64,000 nucleotides of DNA, taken from Alistipes sp. dk3624 (lineage in GTDB: Bacteria; Bacteroidota; Bacteroidia; Bacteroidales; Rikenellaceae). Location of the stretch: NCBI RefSeq assembly GCF_009557455.1, contig NZ_CP045651.1:2790001-2854000 (forward strand). Direction: 5' to 3'. Below are positions 36,012-44,838 of the stretch, one piece after another. The notes beneath the pieces are model-generated. The model was not told the DNA's origin. It saw only the letters and a list, made by a program, of their open reading frames with translations, and ran no database searches. The translations under genes and the position numbers were made by a program. The stretch's first letter is position 1. Each line of letters starts with the position of its first letter.

Positions 36012-38294
36012 ATGAAGAGACGGATTTTATGCCTTGTCCTGTCTGTCGTAGCGGTATCCCGCGGATTTGCGGCGGAAACCGGAAAAGTTTCCGCATTGCC
36101 CCCCGACAGTTTATCCTACAATATGAATGAAGTGGTGGTGACGGCTACGCGCACGCCGCTGATGTTGAAAGACACCCCGATTATCACCCGGGTGATTACG
36201 GCCAAAGACATCCAGCGGCGCGGCGTGGCGACTTTGCAGCAGGCGCTCGAAGGGGAGCTTGCCGGCGTCGAGTTCCACCAGGCCGGTTACGGTTCGTCGC
36301 TGTCGTTCCAGGGGTTGGACGCGCGCTATGTGCTGTTCCTGGTCGATGGGGAGCGTATCGCCGGCGAAACTTACGGCAACATCGACTATGCGCGGATTCC
36401 GATGGACAACATCGCCCGGATCGAGATCGTCCGCGGCGCTTCTTCGGTGCTGTACGGTTCGAACGCGATGGGCGCCGTCGTAAACCTGATTACCCGGATG
36501 CCGGTACAAAAATACGAAATCAACGCCTCGCTGCGTTACGGCACGCCGTTCCAGCGAAACGGAGGCGACAGCCTGGCCGGCAGCGCTACGCCGCGCGACA
36601 GCCGATTTTACCGCGACAAGCTCGATCTGCCGAACCTGAAGGGCGATTTCTCGATCGGTTTCAACCTTGGGAAGTTCAAGTCGCTGACCGCTTTTTCGTA
36701 CCGGTCGACCGATGCCTACCGGTTGGTGGGAACCAAAAACGAAGTGCGCCATTACGATTCGCTAAACATGATGACGCCGAAGATGATTCCGGTGCTCGGG
36801 CCGGAAGGCAACGTCGTCGGTATGCGTCCGCAGATGGATCCGGCGACCGGCATGCCGGTATTCGTCGTCGGACGGACGGTGCGCGATACGACGGTCAGCG
36901 TTGCGCCCGATAAGCGGGGACTGAGCGTCAGCGGGTGGCGCGACATCAATGTCAGCCAGCGTTTCGATTACGAACTGTCCGATAAGTTCAGGTTTCAGGT
37001 GACCGGAAGTTATTTCAGCAAGAACCGCTACGATTTCAACGGCAGCATCCTCGACGAGAACCCGATGTCGAACAATTCGAAACCGTGGACCTACGAGTCG
37101 TACAGCGGCTACAACGTGAAGGCTCAGATGGAGCACTCGCCGAACAGGAACAATAAGATTTACCTGTCGTTCATGCACGACGGCTATTACCGCAACCTGG
37201 ACAGCCTTTCGTCGGCGACGGTTCCCAAGCAACGGCATTCGTACAACATCCCGCGTCTGCTGTGGACGTTTCAGGCCGGCGAGTACAACCGGCTGACGAC
37301 CGGCGTCGAAATGGTCAATGAGCGGCTGCGTTTCGACTTGAATCGCGATTCGCTCGGTTTCGACGCGCCGGAAAGCATGACCTCCGGATCGCTGTACGTC
37401 CAGGACGAAATTCTCAACGGGCATGCGCTCAGTTTCGTAGCCGGCGTGCGGGGCAACTACAACAACCGTTTCGGATGGAGCGTCACGCCGAAGCTGTCGG
37501 CCAAATATACGGTCGGTCACTGTTCGCTCAGGGCGAATTACGCCAGCGGCTACCGGACTCCGTCGCTGAAGGAGATGTATATGGAATTTACGGTGCCGAT
37601 CCCGGGGCAAACCACCGTGATCCGCGGAAACGACCGCCTGCGCCCCGAAACGAACCACTACGTCTCGCTGGCCGCCGAATACAACCGCGAGGGCGTCAAT
37701 TTTTCGGCTACCGCTTATAAAAGCTTTTTCCGCAATAAGATCGACGTGCGCGGACATGCCGAAGGAGTGGAGACGATCTTACAGTACGAGAATATCAACC
37801 GCAGCCAGTTCGCCGGCGTGGAAGTGATGGCTAACGTGCGGTTGGCGCGCGGGTTGTTCGTCCGGGCCAATTATAACTATATCTACCAGACGGACGACGC
37901 TCCGGAGAGCTCCACCCAGTATATCTTCCCGAGTCCGCATACCGCGACGTTCCAGGCCGATTACGGTTTTATGATCCGCAAATGCTACATCGGACTGAAT
38001 GCCGCCGTGCGTTACGTGGGAGCCAAGGATTACGAAGACTTTATGCCGGTGCTGGACATGACCGGCTCTTCGATGGCGAGTATGAAATATTGGACGGGAA
38101 CCTATACGGCGCATCACGACGGATATGCGGTCTGCGACGCCGTCGTCAATGCTACGTTCCCGCAGCGGGTTACGCTGTCGGTCGGCGTGAACAATATGTT
38201 CAACCGCCAGCCGTCGATCGTCAATTTCAATTCCGATATCACGTCGCCCCGGAACATGTTCGTGCGGATCAGTTACGCGTTCGGACACGATTGA
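36012..38294 (+). CDS. TonB-dependent outer-membrane receptor
   Basis: 760 residues: signal peptide, then a short region with a TonB-box-like NEVVVTATR (about residues 37-45). The plug domain has LQQALEGELAGVEFHQAGYGSS, VDGERIAGETYGNIDYARIP and IEIVRGASSVLYGSNAMGAV. A 22-strand-type barrel runs to FVRISYAFGHD. It looks like the vitamin/siderophore receptor class (BtuB/CirA-like) rather than a SusC. The substrate is not readable; no transport or SusD gene sits next to it, and a K+-channel-like gene follows 112 bp downstream. Confidence 0.9.
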   Translation: MKRRILCLVLSVVAVSRGFAAETGKVSALPPDSLSYNMNEVVVTATRTPLMLKDTPIITRVITAKDIQRRGVATLQQALEGELAGVEFHQAGYGSSLSFQGLDARYVLFLVDGERIAGETYGNIDYARIPMDNIARIEIVRGASSVLYGSNAMGAVVNLITRMPVQKYEINASLRYGTPFQRNGGDSLAGSATPRDSRFYRDKLDLPNLKGDFSIGFNLGKFKSLTAFSYRSTDAYRLVGTKNEVRHYDSLNMMTPKMIPVLGPEGNVVGMRPQMDPATGMPVFVVGRTVRDTTVSVAPDKRGLSVSGWRDINVSQRFDYELSDKFRFQVTGSYFSKNRYDFNGSILDENPMSNNSKPWTYESYSGYNVKAQMEHSPNRNNKIYLSFMHDGYYRNLDSLSSATVPKQRHSYNIPRLLWTFQAGEYNRLTTGVEMVNERLRFDLNRDSLGFDAPESMTSGSLYVQDEILNGHALSFVAGVRGNYNNRFGWSVTPKLSAKYTVGHCSLRANYASGYRTPSLKEMYMEFTVPIPGQTTVIRGNDRLRPETNHYVSLAAEYNREGVNFSATAYKSFFRNKIDVRGHAEGVETILQYENINRSQFAGVEVMANVRLARGLFVRANYNYIYQTDDAPESSTQYIFPSPHTATFQADYGFMIRKCYIGLNAAVRYVGAKDYEDFMPVLDMTGSSMASMKYWTGTYTAHHDGYAVCDAVVNATFPQRVTLSVGVNNMFNRQPSIVNFNSDITSPRNMFVRISYAFGHD

Positions 38295-38406
38295 TCGTGC
38301 CGCGCCCCTGCGGAGTGTCCGGCGAAAACCGCGCGATCTTCGGGGGCGGGGCAGTAAGGCATTTTTTTTGCGTGGGATTGAGTATTCAACCAATTACGCA
38401 ATCGTT

Positions 38407-39177
38407 ATGAATAATTCTGTTTCCGTTCCGTCCCGGACGGCGGGGGGCGATCCGGCCGCCTTTTCGAAACCTCCGGTCCGCGCCCGCATCGAGAAGGCGA
38501 TCCGCAATCTGCTGAACGTGCTGGTGTTGTTGGGCAGCGTGCTGGTGATCGCTGCGCTGTCTTTCGAAGTTTTCCACGATTCGCAGCAGCTTTACTATAA
38601 GTCGTACATGAAAATACAGTTTTGGGTCTGTATCGTTTTTTTGATCGACTTTTTTTACCGGCTGTACCTGAGTCCGAAAAAGATGAGGTTCGTCTGGCGA
38701 AATTTCCTCTTCTTCCTGGTCGCGATTCCCTACCTGCATCTGGTTCCCTATTTCCAGATGAACCCGGCTTCGGAGATTTCCTACATTTTCCGGTTGATGC
38801 CCTTGGTGCGCGGCGGATACGGGTTGGCTATTACGGTGGGGTGGATCACGCGCAGCAAACTGACCAGCCTGCTGGTTTCCTACATTCTGATTATCCTGTC
38901 GCTGACCTATTTCGCCAGTCTCGTATTTTTCATGCTGGAGCATCCGGTCAATCCTGCCGTCACTTCCTACGGCGAGGCTCTGTGGTGGGCTTTTATGAAC
39001 GTCACCACCGTCGGGTCGAATATCTTCGCGAGGACGGGTACCGGCGAGGTGCTTTCCGTCGTGCTGGCCGCGTCGGGCATGATGCTGTTCCCGATTTTTA
39101 CGGTATACATTACGAGCCGTTTTCAGTCGCATAAGCAGCAAGGCGGGCAATCCGGTGCGGATGAAGCCGGTTCCTGA
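38407..39177 (+). CDS. potassium-channel-like membrane protein with an altered filter
   Basis: 256 residues from the ATG at 38407 (an in-frame TTG at 38368 is discounted). Four to six hydrophobic segments lie between about 30 and 235, ending in an Ion_trans_2-type pore: YGEALWWAFMNVTTVGSN. The filter therefore reads T201-V202-G203-S204-N205 instead of the classical TVGYG. The last helix contains MMLFPIFTVY, then a basic tail. The pore helix and inner-helix layout fit a voltage-insensitive two-pore-helix-type K+ channel. Selectivity is uncertain because Tyr-Gly is replaced by Ser-Asn. Confidence 0.75.
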   Translation: MNNSVSVPSRTAGGDPAAFSKPPVRARIEKAIRNLLNVLVLLGSVLVIAALSFEVFHDSQQLYYKSYMKIQFWVCIVFLIDFFYRLYLSPKKMRFVWRNFLFFLVAIPYLHLVPYFQMNPASEISYIFRLMPLVRGGYGLAITVGWITRSKLTSLLVSYILIILSLTYFASLVFFMLEHPVNPAVTSYGEALWWAFMNVTTVGSNIFARTGTGEVLSVVLAASGMMLFPIFTVYITSRFQSHKQQGGQSGADEAGS

Positions 39178-39182
39178 GGTTT

Positions 39183-39206
39183 CCGGCCGAACGACGTTTC
39201 GGCCGG
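39183..39206. terminator. possible hairpin after the channel gene
   Basis: An 8-bp stem (CCGGCCGA with TCGGCCGG) around an 8-nt loop, 6 bp past the stop. No U-tract follows, so only weakly supported. Confidence 0.3.
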
Positions 39207-39251
39207 GTCATAATTTACGTTTTCCGATGTCGGATTTCGGGTCATATGCAG

Positions 39252-39259
39252 TATCTTTG
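39252..39259 (+). promoter_or_regulatory. -7 box of the leukocidin-like gene
   Basis: TATCTTTG matches TAnnTTTG. A start of transcription near 39266 precedes ATGs at 39279 and 39300. No classical -33 box was found. Confidence 0.5.
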
Positions 39260-39299
39260 CCGATATAATCGTTGTTTCATGTTCAAATTAAAAAAACAG

Positions 39300-40826
39300 A
39301 TGAAAAGGATATTGTATTGTGCGATGGCGGCCGCTCTGTTCGTGGGAACGGTCGGCTGTGCGGACGAAAAGGAAGGGACGGACGATCCGACGGTGGACAA
39401 TGCGGTGGACCCGGATTTGTACGACGTCGATCCGCAGCCGGAAACGGATCAGGAAGAGGTCAAAATGAATACGACGCTCTATTTCTTTTCCGATGCGGAT
39501 GCGGCGACGGATAGTTGTTCGCTGAAAGACAATTTCGTATCGCGTTTCGCTTCCGCTCAGAAATGGGACGGCGTTTCGATTCCGTCGCAGGGAGACTGCC
39601 TGCTTTTCAACGTGGATGAAGCGTCTTCCATCGTAGGGAACGCGGCGGGACTGGACGCCCTGAAAAAGATGCACGAAGCGGGGGTGCTGTTGGTTATGGA
39701 AGGAGGTTCCGAAAAGGATTTCGAACGGGTTTGCCGCATGGTGGAGAATTATAATCCGTATGCGGTCGGAGATGCGGAAGAGGAGCCTAACGGCGGGGAA
39801 CTGCCCCTGTGGATATGGACCGGTCCGCTACCCGGAGCGGCGAGCCTTGCGATGCTGCTCGAACCGACCGATACGGACGGCGATTTTACCGACGATTTCA
39901 GTCAGGGGGAGTTGTGCGATATGGCGCTGACCGAAATTAAAGATGCGCTGGCTGCTGTAAACGGAACAGCCGGAATGTCGGTCGCGAACGGGACCAAAAG
40001 CGGGGACGAGCAGAAAGAACTGACCCAACTGATGAATGCGACCAAATTCTATATTTACAAATCCCAGAAGATCGAGTCGAGCGACTACCGGAGTTCGAAA
40101 AAAGGATCGCATACGAATAACTACCAGGTGGAGTTCGACGTGTGGTATGCATTCAGCGAAGACGAACAGCGTAATTACTATTATATCCACGAGGAGATTT
40201 CCTGCCCGTTTAAAAATACGTACGTGGGAGTTTATAGTAAAAGCGTCAGCGGAATCGCCAAGGTATGCGAATGGTTCGGCCGGCAGGTGGACGTTACGTT
40301 CGAGCCGGTGAGCAATGCGAACGATGTGAAGATTCACCGCAGTTCGCCCACTTCCACGCAGTCGAGCCAGTCCTATACGTCCGGATTCTCCTGGAACCTG
40401 GGCGGGAACGTCTCCTATAAATTCGGAGGTGAGAGTGCCGGGGCTACGGTCGGGCTGAGCGGAGGAATTTCCGTGTCCAACAGCCATACCTACACGGTAA
40501 ACGACGTAACGATTGCCGATAACGGGGATAACGGTTCGGAATGCAAGGCTTCGTGGTCTTTTATCCTGAGCGGCGTGCGCACGACTTACGCCCCGTTCTC
40601 TACGGCCTGTGTCAATATGTACGAAGGCAGCCTGACGGGGAGGACCAAACTTCAGGCCGGTACGGACTTTATTATTTCGACGCCGGTGAAAAGCCGGACT
40701 CCGCAGTTCAAAGGCACCCTGTCCGTGCAGCTTAAATCGAGTTGCGGAAAGATGGGGACAACCTGCTGGGAACGGACGAGGAATGCCGATCATTCGGAAA
40801 CTTTTACTTTGCCTGCCGTGAAATAA
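39300..40826 (+). CDS. leukocidin-like pore-forming lipoprotein (probable)
   Basis: 508 residues from the ATG at 39300 (MKRILYCAMAAALFVGTVGC, lipobox at Cys20); an in-frame ATG at 39279 adds seven residues. An acidic region (21-55) is followed by a globular domain. Near 350-400 comes a Ser/Gly/Thr-alternating stretch containing SYTSGFSWNLGGNVSYKFGG and ATVGLSGGISVSNSHTYTV, the look of the amphipathic stem of beta-pore-forming toxins of the leukocidin/hemolysin type. It then ends in a beta-rich module with CGKMGTTCW. Family call is by pattern only. It stands alone with its own -7 box and a long terminator. Confidence 0.5.
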   Translation: MKRILYCAMAAALFVGTVGCADEKEGTDDPTVDNAVDPDLYDVDPQPETDQEEVKMNTTLYFFSDADAATDSCSLKDNFVSRFASAQKWDGVSIPSQGDCLLFNVDEASSIVGNAAGLDALKKMHEAGVLLVMEGGSEKDFERVCRMVENYNPYAVGDAEEEPNGGELPLWIWTGPLPGAASLAMLLEPTDTDGDFTDDFSQGELCDMALTEIKDALAAVNGTAGMSVANGTKSGDEQKELTQLMNATKFYIYKSQKIESSDYRSSKKGSHTNNYQVEFDVWYAFSEDEQRNYYYIHEEISCPFKNTYVGVYSKSVSGIAKVCEWFGRQVDVTFEPVSNANDVKIHRSSPTSTQSSQSYTSGFSWNLGGNVSYKFGGESAGATVGLSGGISVSNSHTYTVNDVTIADNGDNGSECKASWSFILSGVRTTYAPFSTACVNMYEGSLTGRTKLQAGTDFIISTPVKSRTPQFKGTLSVQLKSSCGKMGTTCWERTRNADHSETFTLPAVK

Positions 40827-40851
40827 GATTCTGTTCCGCAGGTCCGAAAAA

Positions 40852-40892
40852 ATGCGGGGAAGGTTATACGTTGCGTATAACCTTCCCCGCAT
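40852..40892. terminator. 19-bp perfect-stem bidirectional terminator
   Basis: Stem arms 40852-40870 and 40874-40892 around the loop TTG; each arm contains GCGGGGAAGG or its complement. T-rich bases follow on the minus side, so it serves the converging HAD gene and probably the leukocidin-like gene on the plus side. Confidence 0.85.
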
Positions 40893-40918
40893 TTCGATTC
40901 CGGAGCGGGGGCGCGCCG

Positions 40919-41569
40919 CTATTTTTTCAAATTCCGGATGTCTTCCGGTGTGATCTGCGTAAAGTCGTCGATCAGGATGTCGTAATCGGACAGGTCTTCG
41001 CGGCGGAAGGTCGAAGCGATGGCGACGACCGATTCTCCGGCGCTGCGGGCGGCCCGGATGCCTACCGGGGCGTCTTCGACCACGATGCATTCGCCGGGAG
41101 CGAGTTCCAGTTTTTTAGCTGCCAGCAGGTAGACCTCCGGATCGGGCTTGCCGCGGGTGATCATGTCGCCGTTGGCAATGGCGTCGAAGTATCCGGCGAT
41201 TCCGCAACGGTCGAGCACGAAGTTGACGTTCGGCGTGTTGCCCGACGATCCTACGGCGGTTTTATACCCTTCTTTTTTCAGCGCTTTCAGGAAATCGACC
41301 AGTCCTTTGGCCGGAGCGATCGTGCGCTCGAAGATTTCGCGGTAGATGTTTTCCTTTTCGACGGCGATCTTTTTCCAGTCCGTCGTCTTGATTACCTCGG
41401 GCATCAGCCGTTCGAGGATCAGGTCGTTGGTCATGCCGAACGTAGGCATGAATTTTTCGCGGTCGAACGGAACCCCGTATTTCCTGCAAATGATTTCGAA
41501 TGCCTCGATGTGTGCGTCGCGGTTGTCCACCAGAACGCCGTCCATGTCGAAAATTACTCCCTTGATCAT
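40919..41569 (-). CDS. HAD-superfamily phosphatase / beta-phosphoglucomutase-like
   Basis: 216 residues with the HAD motifs VIFDMDGVLVDN (I), AVGSSGNT (II), ITRGKPDPEVYLLA (III) and CIVVEDAPVGIRAARSAG (IV), and a helical cap between I and II. This is the subfamily that includes beta-phosphoglucomutase and various sugar-phosphate phosphatases. The substrate cannot be assigned; the gene is monocistronic. Confidence 0.9.
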   Translation of the reverse strand: MIKGVIFDMDGVLVDNRDAHIEAFEIICRKYGVPFDREKFMPTFGMTNDLILERLMPEVIKTTDWKKIAVEKENIYREIFERTIAPAKGLVDFLKALKKEGYKTAVGSSGNTPNVNFVLDRCGIAGYFDAIANGDMITRGKPDPEVYLLAAKKLELAPGECIVVEDAPVGIRAARSAGESVVAIASTFRREDLSDYDILIDDFTQITPEDIRNLKK

Positions 41570-41596
41570 AGCCTTCTTTGCTTATTGAATTTGCGG

Positions 41597-41604
41597 CAAA
41601 GATA
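41597..41604 (-). promoter_or_regulatory. -7 box of the HAD gene
   Basis: Minus strand reads TATCTTTG, 28 bp before the ATG at 41569. Confidence 0.45.
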
Positions 41605-41653
41605 ATGTTTTTCCGGGTTTTGCCGGTTTCCCAGGACGGATTCCGGACTCCGG

Positions 41654-41686
41654 TTTGGGCATTGGCGGCGAAAAATGCTATCTTTG
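41654..41686 (+). promoter_or_regulatory. full -33/-7 promoter of rex-ribF
   Basis: TTTG at 41654-41657, 21 bp, then TATCTTTG at 41679-41686. Predicted start near 41693, 16 nt from the rex ATG. Confidence 0.6.
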
Positions 41687-41708
41687 CGTATTCTTTATCC
41701 GCTGCCGC

Positions 41709-42353
41709 ATGAGTGAAATTCCCGAAAAAACCATCGAGCGTCTGAGCGAATACCGCCGCACGCTGCTTGCTTGCCATAATCAGGGCATCACGCATATCTT
41801 TTCGCACGTACTTGCCGGTATTCATGGCATTACGGCCGTTCAGGTGCGGCGCGACCTGATGCTGATCGGCTTTTCGAGCGATACGAAAAAGGGTTACGAC
41901 GTCGAGGTGCTGATCGATTTTATCAGCGGGATACTCGACAGTCCGAACGTTGTCAATATCGGGGTGCTCGGGATGGGGAATCTCGGACAGGCACTGACGA
42001 AATATTTCAACGGCCGCCGGTCGAAACTGCGGATCGTAGCGTCGTTCGACGTCGACGGGGATAAAGTGGGGCACGAGATCGACGGCATCCCGTGTTACGG
42101 CATGGAGAGTTTCGAAGAGCAGGTGCAGAAGTCCGACATCAAGATCGTGATCCTGTCGTCGCCGACGTCGATCGCGTCGGAACTGGTCGTGCCGATCATC
42201 AATGCCGGGATCAAGGGAGTGCTGAATTTCACTTCGATGCCGCTCAATTTCCCGCGCGGGATTTTTGTCGAAAATTACGATATCACGACCGTACTCGAAA
42301 AGGTCGCCTATTTTGTCAAGGAGGCCGAGGAAAGTACGGACGCTCAAAACTGA
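41709..42353 (+). CDS. rex: redox-sensing transcriptional repressor Rex
   Basis: 214 residues from the ATG at 41709. An N-terminal winged helix (about 1-80, SEIPEKTIERLSEYRR then VQVRRDLMLIGFS) precedes a Rossmann NAD(H)-binding domain (about 85-190, VLGMGNLGQAL). This domain swaps with the partner in the dimer. Rex releases DNA when NADH rises, controlling fermentation and redox genes. The upstream extension to 41655 is out of line with the promoter. Only 14 bp separate it from ribF. Confidence 0.95.
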   Translation: MSEIPEKTIERLSEYRRTLLACHNQGITHIFSHVLAGIHGITAVQVRRDLMLIGFSSDTKKGYDVEVLIDFISGILDSPNVVNIGVLGMGNLGQALTKYFNGRRSKLRIVASFDVDGDKVGHEIDGIPCYGMESFEEQVQKSDIKIVILSSPTSIASELVVPIINAGIKGVLNFTSMPLNFPRGIFVENYDITTVLEKVAYFVKEAEESTDAQN

Positions 42354-42367
42354 AAACGATCATCCGG

Positions 42368-43144
42368 ATGCGTGTTTTTTACGGTTTCGAAAGGACGGAC
42401 GCGATCCGTCGGCCGGTGGTGACGATCGGTTCTTACGACGGCGTGCACCGCGGTCACCGGACGATCCTCGCGCGGATCAATGCGCTGGCGGCCGAACGGG
42501 GCGGCGAAAGCGTGGTCGTTACGTTCCATCCGCATCCGCGTACGATCGTGGGCGGCGAACCGGTGATGTTGCTCAGTACGCTACCCGAAAAACTGAGTCT
42601 GCTGGAGTCTGTGGGAGTCGGCGCTACGGTCGTCGTGCCTTTCGACAAAGCGTTCAGCCGGCGCAGTCCGCGTGATTTCGTCTGCAACGACCTGGTCGGA
42701 AAACTGCATATGGATGCGTTGCTGGTCGGCTATAATCACCATCTGGGGCATAACAAGGAGGGCGACTACGATTCGCTTTCCGCATTGAGCGCCGAATGCG
42801 GTTTCGCGCTGGAACGGATGCCGTGTCAGCAGGTCGGCGAGAGCAAAGTCAGTTCGACGGCGATTCGCCGGATGATTCTTTCGGGCGATGTTTACCGTGC
42901 GGCGGATTATCTGGACGCTCCTTATTTTATCTGCGCCCGGCTTGAAGGGGACGGGGCGCTGTCCGGCGTGGAACCGGTCAAGCTGCTGCCTCCTGCGGGC
43001 GAGTATCCGGTGTTTTGCCGGCCGAAAGAGTTTTCGGAGGCCGGTTTTGCGGCCCGCCTGGCCGTTTCGGCCGACCGTCGGTTGCGTCTCGACCGGACTG
43101 ACGGGGTGCCGGCTTCGGCTGCCGTAGCCATCGAATTCCGGTAA
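42368..43144 (+). CDS. ribF: FAD synthetase-like RibF lacking a recognisable flavokinase half
   Basis: 258 residues from the ATG at 42368 (MRVFYGFERTDAIRRPV); the 350-residue frame that begins inside rex is rejected. The FMN-adenylyltransferase half is complete: TIGSYDGVHRGHRTIL, TFHPHPRTIV, LLVGYNHHLGHNKEGD and VSSTAIRRMILSGDV. The usual RibF is about 310 residues with a C-terminal riboflavin-kinase domain. After residue 185 I cannot see the GxGxxLGFPTAN kinase motif, only about 75 unlike residues. It may adenylylate FMN only. Partner kinase unknown. Confidence 0.8.
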   Translation: MRVFYGFERTDAIRRPVVTIGSYDGVHRGHRTILARINALAAERGGESVVVTFHPHPRTIVGGEPVMLLSTLPEKLSLLESVGVGATVVVPFDKAFSRRSPRDFVCNDLVGKLHMDALLVGYNHHLGHNKEGDYDSLSALSAECGFALERMPCQQVGESKVSSTAIRRMILSGDVYRAADYLDAPYFICARLEGDGALSGVEPVKLLPPAGEYPVFCRPKEFSEAGFAARLAVSADRRLRLDRTDGVPASAAVAIEFR

Positions 43145-43184
43145 AAAGTTGGGTCGCGTAGTGTGGATTTTAGCGGATATTTAT

Positions 43185-43192
43185 TAATTTTG
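43185..43192 (+). promoter_or_regulatory. -7 box of guaB
   Basis: TAATTTTG matches TAnnTTTG. It implies a leader of about 103 nt before guaB at 43303. No -33 TTTG at the expected place. The leader contains no motif I recognise. Confidence 0.5.
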
Positions 43193-43302
43193 CACAAATT
43201 TACTTGGATGTATCGAAATTACCGGTCGGCGATAAGCCCGCCGGACGTTGCGTTATATACCGAATAAGCGAGCCGAAATTATTTATTTAAACAGATCATA
43301 CC

Positions 43303-44775
43303 ATGCCGTTCCTAACAGACAGAGTACAGACAGAAGGATTGACTTTCGACGATGTGTTGCTCATCCCGGGCTATTCGGAAGTTCTTCCCCGTGAAGTCAG
43401 CATTGCTTCGCGTTTTTCGCGCAACGTTCAGATCAATACGCCGATCATTTCGGCGGCTATGGACACGGTGACCGAGGCCGATATGGCGATCGCGATCGCC
43501 CGGGCAGGCGGTATCGGCGTGATCCACAAGAATATGACTATTGCCGAACAGGCAGCCCAGGTGCGCAAGGTGAAGCGCGCCGAAAACGGCATGATCTACG
43601 ATCCGATCACCATCGGCAAGGATAATACCGTGGGGGATGCGCTGGTGCTGATGAAGGAGAACCGGATCGGGGGTATCCCGGTCGTGATGCCGGACAACAC
43701 CCTGATCGGGATCGTTACCAACCGCGACCTGCGCTTCCAGCGCGACATGTCGCGCCGGATCGAGGAGGTGATGACCAAGGACAATCTGATCACCACGCAC
43801 AATCCCGATCTACAGACCGCTTCGGACATCCTGTTGCAAAACAAAATCGAGAAATTGCCGGTCGTGGACGACAACAACCGCCTGATCGGGTTGCTGACCT
43901 ACAAGGATATTACGAAGGTGCAGGCCAACCCGAATGCGGCCAAGGACGATAAAGGGCGTTTGCGCGTAGCCGCCGGCGTCGGGGTTACCTACAACACGAT
44001 GGAGCGTGTGGCCGCGCTGTACGAGGCGCAGGTGGACGCCATCGTAATCGATACGGCGCACGGACATTCGATCCATGTGATCGAAATGTTGAAAAGGGTG
44101 AAAAAGGAGTATCCCGACCTGGATGTCGTGGTGGGAAATATCGCTACGGGCGAGGCTGCGAAGATGCTGGTTGCCGCCGGAACCTCCGGCGTGAAGGTCG
44201 GAATCGGCCCGGGGTCGATCTGTACCACGCGCGTGATTGCCGGGGTGGGGGTTCCGCAGCTTTCGGCGATTTACGACGTCGCCAAGGCCGTTGCCGGTAC
44301 GGGCGTTCCGGTGATCGCCGACGGCGGGCTGCGCTATTCGGGCGATATCGTCAAGGCGTTGGCCGCCGGGGCCGATGCGGTGATGGCCGGATCGTTGCTG
44401 GCGGGCGTCGAGGAGTCGCCCGGCGAGACGATCATCTACAACGGACGTAAATTCAAGGCTTATCGCGGCATGGGTTCGCTCGAGGCGATGCAGCAGGGAT
44501 CGAAAGACCGTTATTTCCAGGACATGGAGGACGATATCAAAAAGTTGGTTCCGGAAGGGATCGCCGCCCGCGTACCGTATAAGGGGACTTTGGCCGAAGT
44601 GGTCTACCAGATGATCGGCGGTCTGCGCGCCGGCATGGGGTATTGCGGCGCAAAAGACATCGCGACGCTGAAAACGGCTCGCTTCATCCGGATCACCAAC
44701 TCGGGAATGCTCGAAAGCCATCCGCACGACGTGAGCATCACCCGCGAGGCTCCGAATTACAGCCGGGGCGAATAA
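43303..44775 (+). CDS. guaB: inosine-5'-monophosphate dehydrogenase
   Basis: IMP to XMP with NAD+, the first committed step to GMP. 490 residues: TIM barrel opening LTFDDVLLIPGYSEVLPRE, two CBS domains inserted at about 95-205, the catalytic loop GPGSICTTR with Cys307, ADGGLRYSGDIVKALAAGADAVM, and the flap YRGMGSLEAM. A terminator lies 15 bp past the stop. Confidence 0.97.
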   Translation: MPFLTDRVQTEGLTFDDVLLIPGYSEVLPREVSIASRFSRNVQINTPIISAAMDTVTEADMAIAIARAGGIGVIHKNMTIAEQAAQVRKVKRAENGMIYDPITIGKDNTVGDALVLMKENRIGGIPVVMPDNTLIGIVTNRDLRFQRDMSRRIEEVMTKDNLITTHNPDLQTASDILLQNKIEKLPVVDDNNRLIGLLTYKDITKVQANPNAAKDDKGRLRVAAGVGVTYNTMERVAALYEAQVDAIVIDTAHGHSIHVIEMLKRVKKEYPDLDVVVGNIATGEAAKMLVAAGTSGVKVGIGPGSICTTRVIAGVGVPQLSAIYDVAKAVAGTGVPVIADGGLRYSGDIVKALAAGADAVMAGSLLAGVEESPGETIIYNGRKFKAYRGMGSLEAMQQGSKDRYFQDMEDDIKKLVPEGIAARVPYKGTLAEVVYQMIGGLRAGMGYCGAKDIATLKTARFIRITNSGMLESHPHDVSITREAPNYSRGE

Positions 44776-44790
44776 CGATTGTGAAACAGG

Positions 44791-44820
44791 AAGCGCCTCG
44801 TTGCAGAGGCGCTTTTTATT
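44791..44820 (+). terminator. terminator of guaB
   Basis: A 9-bp stem (AAGCGCCTC with GAGGCGCTT) with a 6-nt loop and a run TTTTTATTTTT, ending about 45 bp after the stop and just before the thioesterase gene. Confidence 0.85.
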
Positions 44821-44838
44821 TTTATAACCGATGCGATT

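Noticed and set aside
42092-42367. Extension of ribF upstream into rex
   Set aside because: It is the shifted frame of rex, with no RibF similarity before MRVFYG.
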